From: Oryzias latipes
Taxonomy: Eukaryota > Chordata > Actinopteri > Beloniformes > Adrianichthyidae
Assembly: GCF_002234675.1 (NCBI RefSeq)
Contig: NC_019880.2
Coordinates: 21,381,789 to 21,445,788, forward strand
Length of the DNA stretch: 64,000 bases
Direction: 5' to 3'
Shown here: piece after piece, positions 49,101 to 61,100 of the stretch
Layout: the number at the start of each line of letters is the position of its first letter
Numbering within the stretch: position 1 is the stretch's first letter
Notes under the pieces: generated by a model
Told to the model about the DNA's origin: nothing
Databases searched by the model: none
The model's input: only the letters and a program-made list of their open reading frames with translations
Translations under genes and position numbers: made by a program

Positions 49101-52100
49101 CATCTGTGAAAAAGTCACAACTTTTCTCCCTTTTTCCACATATGTTCACTCACGCATGACCAAAGTTCATCCATGCAAAATGTACGTAGTGGCTGTGGGA
49201 CACGGCCTTAACGTAAGCTCTGCTGTAACTCTGCCGACCTTTTTGCAGTTGGAAACATCTGCAGCATCTCAGAGCTAAAAGAAACGTTAAAGTCAAGCGA
49301 AAGAAGCCGCAACTTTCACAAAGACGCAAACACCAGCTCAGCTTTTTTAGGACAAATCTGCACAGAGTCATTGGCTCAAACTATCAAACATGGATGATCA
49401 GCACAAACACTCTTCATTCAGACTCATCTAATGCTGCTTTTGCTTGCCATCAATTCTCTGTTTAGACGATGTTGCATCACAGAAAAGGAAAACCTCAGAG
49501 CATCAAGTTCACTGAGTGTTTCTAGGGACACGAGCTGCATTTTTCTTTTATGATGCACAGAGTTTAGTGAAAGACAGATGGGGAGTGTTTTATAACCTCT
49601 CAGCTTAAAACAGCTGCTGCACAGAATGGAGCACGTTTACACCCCCCTCCCTGCAGACATGCTTTTAGCGGTATACATGCCCCCCCCCCGCAACACAAAT
49701 CCACTTCCCAGTCGCTGCAGCGATTCCTTGAAACCACGTGACGGAGCCCTCTTTGCAACGCTCGCGACATTTGACATTTTTTCTTTTTTCACAAACGCGG
49801 CTGGCACCAAAACAGTTCCTCTTTTGGAGCACGGATACTCTCCATGACGAGGTCAGCGATTCTCCCAGCAGAGAGACTTCCGCCGTGATTCATCCAAACA
49901 AACGTTCAGCAGCTCCTTTGCCCACAAGGAGCTTCTGTCTGTGCTGGAAACAGGCGCTAACAATGAATCAATCGACACAAAAACAGCTCAATGGAGGCTT
50001 TTATGAAGAGAACTTCAGCTTTGTGCCTTTTTAACTGAAACTATCTATAAAGAGAATCATTACTTACACTGAGCATACGAAGCACAATCAGTATTTCTCT
50101 GTAGATTTACTGCACATGTTTATGGAAACACTGTTGAGGAGCATCCACATGTTTTTGTGGAAAAAGCTCTACATTTGGAAAAGTGATTTCAGGTAGACTA
50201 CATGCCAAACTGCTAAATCAATGTGATTTTTTTCACAACAAATATAAATATACCAGTTTTTGTTTGTTTTCACATCCCTACAGTGATTTAGAGTGAACAA
50301 AAGTGGAACTTTAAGTACAAAATATCATTTTTCCCCCCCTGAAAATGTCAGTCTGCTGAGAAAACAAAGATCAAGGTTGTTTGTTTAAGAGCTTGTCTGA
50401 GCACGCTCCTCTTTGCAATGCATTATGGGAGTACTGGTGAAATCACTTGACTTACTGTAAAGCTGTGAAGCTGTTGATGTATGCAACGAGATACTCGGTC
50501 CAAAGAGGCTGTGGTTGGATGGCGCTGAAGTGGCGTCTGAACTCTTCCTCAAACCTGCAGAAGAAGCGAGACTCTTCAACGACAGGAGGCGGCAGGAAAA
50601 CGCTCCGACATGAAGCTTCAACATACCTTCTGATAGGGGATACTTACAACCAAAAACATAAAATTCACTTTGAAATTCACATTTTTAATGCATTTTTTTT
50701 GCAAAACCCATCAGAATGCTCCTTTGCTTTATGAGAAAAATAAACGTTTCAAGAGAAAGTCATCCATGAAAGGAAGACTTTGGACACGGATGAACTATTT
50801 AATGAGCAGAAAAAATAAATTTTTCATTAAATTGATCTTTTAATCCAACAAAGTGGCGTCTCTACAATCCAGTAGAAGTTCTTCATCTTATTCGGTATAA
50901 AAATGATCAATTATAAAAGCAAAATGCCTCTTTCCAAAAACCTAAACCTTTTTTTGAGGTTCTTGTTTATGAGTGGAGTGTCGTATATTTTCATATAAGA
51001 GCTCAGTCGCTCTGCAGACCAGAGACGGAGTTATCATAACCACAAATCTACCATCAGCTGAAAACGCTTCTGACAGAAAAACGCCAACCCACCACCACCA
51101 CCACCACCAACGCTCATGACCTTTTGATGAAATGTCAAAAAAGAAGGAGATAAATAAAAAAATAAATCATGACATGAGTGCATGAATGTTCAGGCACAAG
51201 CTCCAAGTTCCTGATTTGTATAAAGCTACAAACTAAACAAGCCCAAACACGCTTGAGTATGCAGAGCCATGCGGGTGAAGGTCCACTGATCTTCAAACGA
51301 ATCTGCATCTAAAGATGCAGATGTGACCTCCATCTGCATCTTTAGATGCAACTTCCAGAGGTAACGGTGTCTGATCCACTGCAGTCCTGTCCACCTTAAA
51401 AGAATCAGCTGCTTCTCTCGTCTGTTACTTTTTTTTCTGCTGTGTTTGGAGAATTACCACTTTCAAAAGAAAACCTGTGAAGCAGAAGTTTAAGTTTGAG
51501 GTTTTCTGTGTTCACGGTTGTACAAAAGACACTGTTGCAGCTAAACTCACTTAATCAATGTCCTGTGTCACAATTTGATTGCAGCAGTGCTGTCTACAGT
51601 TACACATCTCGAAAGCTGCAGGCATTTACTTCACTGAGATAAATACAATGTCACCTGATCCCGACATACATGTTATCGGAGAAAAGATACAAATTGTCAG
51701 CCAACATAAATATATCTGGTTAATATTGGATTCACAGCTAACTTTTAAAGCCCATTTTAACAAATTGAGTATAAAATCAAGTTTAACTTTGCAAATTTTC
51801 ATGCAATTTGAAATGAAAGAAGCTGCAGAAATATGTTTGCGGTCTATGATTTTCAGTCACTTTGACTATTGTAAAACCAGTTGGACCCAGGCTGCTCAGA
51901 GTGCAAAAAACACTCAAAGTCTTGTTCAAACAAGCAATTAAAGTTATGAATAGAAAAAAACAAGACACTGCCATGAGTGTGTAATTTAAAAAATATATTA
52001 TTTTAAACTGGGACAGTCCTCAGACATTTCCCAACATGAAACTGATGTATAAAGTGCTCCATGAATTGGAAAAGAAACAGCATTGAGCGAGTTACACGCG

Positions 52101-55100
52101 GCTCTGTCAGAGGCGACGGCCACATTCCTCTGCGCAGGAGTACTTTGGGTAAAACGGCCTGATCAGGAAGGAGCGCCAGTGCGTGGAACTCAGTACCAGA
52201 GGAGGTTAGGATGCAAACAGCATCAAAAAAAGGTTTAAATTGCAGCTTGTCAATTCTTATAGCTGCCCACACTAAAAGATAAGCCTGATTGGATGTTGTG
52301 ATTAAATGTTTTTTATTTATTTTATTGTATTTATTTTTATGTTTACATCAGGGCCACGAGACCACAAATGAAAACTAGCCTTTGGCTAATTCTGGCTTTT
52401 TTAACCAAGTTTATCATGTTTTTTTTTTTTTTACTGCGCTGCCCCATTAAAATAAAGCTAATTTTAAAAAAAGTAATAAAAAATAAATAAAGATAAACTA
52501 AAATAATAAAATAATAAACAAAATAAAAAATTAAATGAAAGCATAAAATAAAATAAAACAACAATGAGTTCATCAAGACAAACCTCTTAGGGAAGTTTTG
52601 CAGCTCTTCCAGACATGTTTGGGTCACTTCCTGTTCCAGATTTACATCCAGCTGTTTGGAGTTGACGATACTTGATTTAACTTTCTATAAAGAAAAATGA
52701 AAGTTATGAACACAGTTGTCTGCTGCCACCACCTGGTCATGCTGCAGTATTACACCATCACAGATGCAGACGTCAGGTTCAACAATTAAACATAACATAT
52801 AATAATAATAATTATAATAATTTATGGATTTTTCTGTAGTTTTCCAGAGGTTCAAAGTGTTTACCATGTGTACCCATATGTATGAGTGTTTGATTATTTT
52901 TACAGTGCAGTTGAGAAGTGTTCATGTCTTGATCAATGAAGTGTGAAATGTGTGAACGCTCACAGTCCAGATGTCCATAGGAAACGGAGAGCAGAGGACG
53001 TCGTCCTCCATCTCCAGCTCTTTACTGACACTCCAGACGGACTCGTTCTCCAGTTCAATGACTCTCTCCAGAGAAATCCTCACATCCTCCTGTGGCAGCA
53101 CGGAGCGTGTGGACACGCACACATGTACGCACACCCACACACACCCACACACAACACACACACACATGTAGGGTCAGCATTTATAAACTATGGAGCAATA
53201 AACTATGGAGCAGAGCCTTTTCCTGTCAGCGGACACCATTCTGAGGTCTCATTTTTCTATTTTTCAGCAATGACTAGGGCGTTTCCTGTCGTGTCTTTGC
53301 AGCCACCTGCTGCGGCAGTCTTGACCTCTGTGCAAAGCAACACGGATCAGCAAAGCGCCGGCCGCTCTGTTGTGATGGTTGAACAGGACAGAAGGGCGTG
53401 CGCAGTCAAGCCTCAAACTCTTAAAACATGAGGCACATTTTGACAAAGCTACTTTTTATCCAATAACCAGCAGGTCTCTTCTTGACTGAAAATGACCCTA
53501 ATGCTGACAGAGCGACATGCAGAAGGCGTCGCTGTGGGAAAATCAAACAACGACCTCGTGATTCTCAGTCTGTCACTCCGACAGTCTGTGAACCACTTTT
53601 CTGTCTTCAGACCTCTGCTGAGCTGAAATATCCACAGCTGCCAAAACGCAGCAGAATGACAATGTCTAGGTCATTCCTGAACATACTGATGGAAAATGTG
53701 AAGTTTGTAACCTGGATGAGACCATGAAATATTAAAAGTCCACTGACCAAAGACAAACACACAGTAAAGGTTTTGTAAGGATGACAATAAAAGCAGAGAT
53801 AACTGACAAATCGCCCCACCCCCTTTTCCCACATGATGATGGGAAAAGGGGGTGGGATGACAGAAGAGAAGATGTTAAATATTTAGGACTCTTGATCTAC
53901 ACACATGCACATACAAGCTGTGAGTCAACTGCTGTGAAACAGAAGCAAAAACACTCTGACCTGCTAAATCCCTGTCAATTTACAAAAATAGACTGTTGGC
54001 CAAATACTAATTTTTCTACGGAAATTGTTTGTTTTTTGCCATTTGTTGTTTTATTATTCTGTCTCTTTTTCTTTAATTCATTGTCTTTTATGGCTTCTTC
54101 CACCTTCCTGCAATGTAAATGTTCTAGTTTATCTTCTGTTTTATTTTCTTGTCTGATGTCATGATGTGATTCCATGAGCTAAATAAATAAATGCATAATA
54201 AAGAAGAAAAAGAAGAAGAAGAAAGTTTGCAAAAAGATGTAAATAGTTGTGGGTGTCCCACTTTTTAAAAATAGAAATGGGAAGAGCTGAGAAATATTTC
54301 TTTTCACAGTGGAACCTCTAAAACGTCGTCCTATTATGCTTTGAGGGGTGACTGTGTCCTTTCCAATCAAACGGCTCATGGTTGCACATACTAACTTCCA
54401 GGAAGCTTTTAGTCTTGACTGTAAAGAACCTTTCTGACAACTGCAGCTGCGCTCTGGTGTGGAGAAGAGCACTTAAGTTTTAGTTGTTGTTTGTCTGAAT
54501 GAACCAGAGTTCACCTGGAGCTCCTCACCTTCACTCTGCAGACATACTTGTCCTTCAGCTGCTTCAGGAAGTCAGACTCCAGCTGCAGATCAGTGCTTTC
54601 CCCGTTCATGTCCGGCTGCAAGGACAGACTTCCCATGATCCTCTCACTGCAGGAGTCAAAGGAAGTGCATTTCAACGTTAATGTTCTATTGTGGTTGATC
54701 GTGGCCTCAGAGGCTGCTTGTTCGTGTTGCTCGTGTCCTGGTAGACTGTTCCTCATCTAGAACTATAAGGTTCTGGTTCTACTGGGAATTTGGGAGTATT
54801 TGAAGATGTTTATGGGGGTGAAGAGGTTCAGATTTTTGGTTTTTGTTTGTTCTTTGAAAGTGTAAATTTTGTTGCAAAAAAGATTTTTGTTTTCCCAAAA
54901 GCAAAAAGTCTAGCCGAACAAAAGTTGGCTCAGGCTTTGACAGGCCTTTGAGATCTAACAACACAAATGCAGTTTTCAAACCCCAGTCAAATGAGAAAAA
55001 CACTGCACCACAGCAACAGTTAATAATCACCACCGTCTGGAAAAACCTGTCAGAAAAGTCGAGTGTGCTGAAAGTCAAAACCTGTTCGGTTGAGTTTTTG

Positions 55101-58100
55101 CCCTTGACTGTATTGGAGAACTGGACTGAGCAAGCGATCCTGACATCATTCGAGGAAAAGCATTTAGGTGGCAGTTTAGCTCAGGCAGTAGAGCAGGTCA
55201 TCCAACTACCAAAGGGTTGGCATATCAATCCCCACTCTCCCCAGCCAGCTGTCACCCCCCAAGCACAGCCAGTCTGCAGCTCACCACAACCCCCAGGGGA
55301 TGGGTCAAAATGCAGAGAAGAATTTCCCCATTGTGGGATAAATAAAGTATCAATTATTATTACTTCCAGCTTCAACCAAATAAAGTCAATTCAGCTGCCA
55401 TTTTTATGCCATACAGATGCCGCCATATTGGACCCAGACAACCTCAGTAATCAGTGATCGTTCAGAGTCTGTCTGAGTCGCCGTTTCTACGACAACCACT
55501 CTCACCAATCAGGAAGTCCACGCCCCTACCAGTGAAAGTGGTACAAAATCTGTCAATCAAAACTCTTGAACATTGAATGTGGGGGGGCTCAGGCTCCACC
55601 TTCTTTTATGAAGGTATCTGATTGGTCCGTTTATAACTGGAATAACTTGAACTAAAGAAAAACTATGAAAAAATGAGGATTATCAAGGACTTGTTAAAAA
55701 AAACTGATCAGATCAAGAACGGTTCTTCTGACCAAATGAATGACGGAGGATCAGCTGTTTCTCTATAGGAGTCCATTTTGGCTTCTTGGAACCAGCAGCT
55801 ACTTCCTGTTTGGAACCCCAGGGGGTGGGGCCACTCAGTCCAGTTCTCAGATGTGGTCAGTGATTTTTGCACTAAAAATTCACCAATCGAACTCATTTAA
55901 ACTATGAACAGACTCTCCTTGAAGAAGCTCTTCTCTTTAATGTAAAACCTGACGGTCAGATGCATGGTACTGACATGGTCAACCGTCCCAGGAAGGACCT
56001 AAAGCCTTTTGGAAGGTAACTCTGCACTTACACCAAACAGTAGGGATGTAAAGGACACAGATACGCATTGAAACACTGATCTGAGCGAAAACTTGACCAA
56101 GATTATGTCTGTAAAAAGGTATCAAATCGATCCTGAAGTAAGCTTTGTCAGTTTTTCTTCTTGTTGTGTCTCTGAAGTCTTTACCTTTTTATCTACATGA
56201 TGAAAGCAAAAAGACGTCCAACCACAAGCTCGCCTCTACCAAGTCGGGTCAATTCCACTTGTCTGAGCTGAACCACAGATGTGTTCACCAAACTTATCAT
56301 AACTATGTATTTTCACAGCACTTCAAACAAAACGTGAGCAAATGAAAATGACAAACTTTACCAAAAAGAACAAAAAAGTCTACAAGACTCAAAATACAAA
56401 AGTTTTAAAGCTGTTCTGTCCAAAAAAACATTTTGTTTTTGTTGATTAAGATAAAAATGAATTCCTCTGTTAAAATGTATTTTTATTCATAGCTTTACGT
56501 GCCAAAGGAATATAATCTTTTAAATATTGAAATATCATATAAGGGAAAACATACAAAACCCAACCGAACAGACACTAAACTCTGGATTTACAGAGAGTTG
56601 TCTGAATTTTTGAGCAATTTACATAAAATTAGTCCAGATGTAAACTTTTTTACATGACACAATTCTGAGTTCAACTTTTTTTATATCTAGTTGAATTTAG
56701 AAGGTTTTAAACTGAAAGAACCCTTTTAGGAAGGACTGCTTACAGTTTTCCTTTTCGCTCCATTCAGGTTGACGTATCAGCCGGTTTTAGCATCTGTGAC
56801 TGAGGTGAGAGAAAAGAAGATCCTGGAGTAAGGAAAGTCCGCTGGCAGACACTGACCTCTTGTATTTGTTGAGGATCCAGTCCAGCAGAGCGTACAGATC
56901 CTTCAGCTCCGTGGACTGCTGCTCCAGCTTCTTCAGGTGCTGCCCCACCACTCTGTGGTAGCTCTTCACATACGTGCTGAAAACTTTGAAGGTGCGTGGG
57001 TAAGACCATCGCAGCTCCCTCTTCACATTCTCCAGATCCTCCACAATGGCATTACCCAGCTTCCCCAGATGAACCGCCAACCAGGACACATTCTGCTCCC
57101 TCGGCTCAAGGTCAACACTGTCCACCTTGACCTGGACACTGTCACACACAGCGTCTTTCCAGGCTTCTACCCAGCTGTCTGGTAGTCCTCCGGGTTCCCC
57201 GGCCCTCTTCTCCTCCTCCTGAATGATGCGGGCCACCGGGACCAGAAGTCCCTTGTTTCTGGCAGGACGGGTGCTGGAATCTCGGACTATCTCGTGGATC
57301 TTGCTCCGTAGGTTTCCGTAGAGAAGGCTTAGGTCCTTCTGCTTCTGAGCAACCTTTGTGGAGCAGTCCTCCACACCGGCCTCCTGCTCCTTCTGTAACT
57401 CCAGCCGCAAGGCGAGCAGGTTCAGATGGGCCTCCTCCAGCACTTCCATTTCAATCAGCTTATTGATCTCCATCACTGCAGGGATAACAACACACGCGCC
57501 TTATACGTCCATCTGACAATCCCCTTCCCTCACGCCAACTTTGGTCTAACGATTTTCAAACGTTCATCTGTTGATGGAGTTTCATGGTTTGAGATGACAT
57601 CAGCCCCGCTTTCCCAGTGTAAGAACGCTTAAAAAAGGTTCTGCCAGAAGCGAGTACAACCTCAACCTTTTCAGAAAACAAAGCCCTCCTTCAGACTGAA
57701 AAACTTTTTACTGATGAAAGCTTTATAAACTTCTGGAAGTCCACCATGCCATCATCAGACTGGAGGGTTATCAGTCAGCTGGTTGAACCACAGTTGGCTC
57801 ATAACAACCCTGTAAAGATAAAGAGCAGAGGAAGGGCAAGTCCTCTTTACCAACTAAGTTTACAGAGCCCTGAAACTGTCTGTGCTGTACAATCACGTAA
57901 ACAGAGAGACTTATCTCAGGATCTGTCAAAGTCGTGTTCTTTGGGTTCGAGCTGCAACACAAGCAGGACAAATCTCTTGTCTATGGACAAACTGTGAAGG
58001 GTTTACACAAACAAGAAGGTTCCCATCATCAACTGCTGTTGTTGAAACAACAGTCACAGCTGAAGGAGCAGTCAGTAGCTGCGTTTCCATCACACATATG

Positions 58101-61100
58101 TGCAAAACTTTAACCAAATTCTAGAAATGTCAAAAAAAAACACTATTTCTTAATGAAACTGTTTTTATTAAATCCTAATTATGTGAATAAACACAAACCG
58201 ACTCCCCCGTTAAGTCATTCAAAAACACGGATGTGAACAATACTTTGATTGACAGCAGATCCATTAACATTTCTACCACGGCACTAGCGCTCATCATCAT
58301 CTATCAAAGGAGACGTCGGCGTCTTCTTCAGGTCGTGGAGCGGCGAGCTCCTTAAATGTGGGAGGGGCTACGGATGAAGCCATTTTGGGAAATGGTGGTT
58401 GGTGATTTTCCAGAGGAGCTGTGGATCCAACAATTCCACATGAGACGCTCCACTTCTGATGAGCTCTGTGACGCTGTGGGACCTCTGGTGGCGCCCGCTG
58501 TGCAGCGCCCAAGGCCGCCAGTTCCTACCAAGAAGGGCATCGTGCTTCCGGTTGTTGGTCACATGACTCATTTAATATAAAAAGTGTTTCCATTGCAGTT
58601 TTGTGAAATATGTCAATTTGGATATGCCTCTAAAACCTCCTCCTCCAAGAACAAAAACTTTTTTTCAATAAATGTGTTTCTTCAAAATTGAGAATTTATT
58701 TTTGCAAATCCAACTTGCACAAACTCATAGTCAATGGAAACGCAGGTGATGTTTTAGAGCTAATATGATATCCACGTTTGGATTCATTAAAGCTGTCTGA
58801 CAGAACAGAACAAAGGACAAGCATGCGTGCGGCCAAAAGGGTAGGCCTACCTGAGAAAACGGACAACTTCACACATGATTACGTTTCTTATGGCGACACT
58901 TCAAAACTGCATATCAGACTCATCTTTGTTTAAAAATGCCTTTGAAGTGACCCAAGATCCTTTTAGTGGCCCAGTAGAGCTTCACAGAGGTCCAGTGTGT
59001 GAGTCTGGAGCCAGTGCTCTGAGCTCTTGCATTCCGGTTTAGTTCAGGACTTTGAGGCAAAAGACAGGAGAGAAAATCCACTTAAGGAAAACGTACCTGA
59101 GAGTGGCGGGTCAGGTAAGTCTGGCAGAGTGTACAGCTCATCCATCTCCTCCGGAATGTCTTCCTCCTTCTCGTTTTTCCCTTCTGTCCTCTCCACCAAG
59201 ACGTCTTCCAGAGGCTCCAGCCTTTTGTCATTCTCTTTTTTGATGCCAAACCTCAGGCTGCGGCGAATAGATGATCCTTTCTTCAGGAAAGAGTCACCAA
59301 GCTTGGACATACTGGGCTCTGTTAATAAAAAAAACACATTTGAGTACAAAGAAGCACGGCTTCACAGTGCCGGTGCTCACACAGCCTCAAAAAGGTTTTA
59401 GTGCTTTAACCTTGGATAATACATTGCTTTAGGAACACAGGCGGTCCAGGTTAATATGGCGCCCTGGGGCAATCACTGGTTGGCACCCCCCCCACACGCC
59501 CCTTTTGCAGCCACGCCCCTAATAACTTAAAGCCTGCATGCATACAGACAAAAGAACAAAATACATTGTTTATTTTACTTATTAATCATAAAAATATAAT
59601 ACTTGTGAAGTTGAATTCCCAATTAAGATATAGTCTGCAGTTAGTTTTCATTTTAAAGGCTGGTTCTGGTAAAAACTGCCACTTTTTTCTGTTCTTTTTT
59701 TTCGTGAGCTGAATACTAGCCTGACACCAATTATGAATAAATTCTTAGACTCTGACCCATAAAACTGAAATAAAGAAGAAAAATGATTGTGTCCATCGCA
59801 TCTGAAGCATTGACTGTAAATGAGAAGCTTAGAGGAAATCCACCAATAAGATAAATAGCAAAGACTAGTCTGATTAAGTGAAACCTTCATTAGCCAAATG
59901 TTGCTCCAAATTTTTCTCCTCAAACAGTGAAAGTGGTCGTATTTGGTGCCTAGCGAGGGTTAATTTTTCCTCATCTTTTGATTCTAAACTGGACATCTGA
60001 AGTAACCTTTGACCCTTTGCCCATTTTCCACAACCTTGAATAGACTTTTCCGTCTGTCAAATATCAGAGTTAAGATGAGTGAGAAGATGGAAACAAATTC
60101 ACTTTGATGCAGACTTCTTTCTATGTTCTTTCTTTAACATAAAATCCAGTAAACCCAATAAAGCATCAACACTATTCATTTGTGAATTTACTGGAATCAT
60201 AAGCGGTGAGTTTAAGCCCCTCCTCCACATCTCTACCTGTTTACATCTTCTCCAGTTGTGTTTGTCTAACAAACTTAACACGCATGAACCACTAATGCAT
60301 AACTTTTATATCACGTATACGGCGCAAATATCACGTTAAGTGACGTAATTGATGCATGAACCACTAATGAATTGCAGATAAACAGAGAAATAATCATAGA
60401 CGGTTCATGATCTTCAGTTATCTACGTGTTCTTTGCGTGGTTTATTTGTACTTCTGCCGTGGTTTTAACGTGGTTCCTTCCTGATACATCTGTGAAAATT
60501 TCACGTAATAACTACAAGTTTTCTCCCTTTTTTCACGGTTATACATGTATGACCAATTTTCATCCGTGCAATAAGTGTAAAATGTACGTAGTGGCTGTTT
60601 GGCACCGCCTTGATGAACCATAGTGGTTCGGTGACGGAGCGACCTAAAGCTGAGAGGCGTGTCCATGAAAGATTGTTGGTGCTTGTGAGCTGACCCAGAA
60701 AGAGCATGAACAGGCTAAAAGGCAGAGGCCCAAGATTCAATCCCTAAGGGACTCCGCGTGACATGCTGACTTGTAACACTGATAATATCAGACTAGATCA
60801 TGAGAGTTTCAGAGGGCTCCAAGCCCTGCAGCAATGTCCAAAAGTGTATAATTGTATACAGTGTATAAAAGTGTATAAACATTCTTGGTTCTTTCTGTGA
60901 TTTTCACTGCTTGTTAACACAATCACTGTTTTTTCCTTTTTCCTGTCAACATTTAGCAGCCGAATAAAAACAGAACAACAGTTAACCAGAAATTAATTTT
61001 TGGATTTTTTGGATTATTTTTCTCTCATTTGAACAAGAAAACTGCAGTATTTGTTTCAAAAATGGATATTAGTTCCGTGGTGTGGTATCCGTTTTCTTAT

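Noticed and set aside
53120-53167. A short cysteine/valine-rich peptide in the minus frame
   Set aside because: It is the translation of a CA/TG microsatellite just upstream of the acceptor at 53089.
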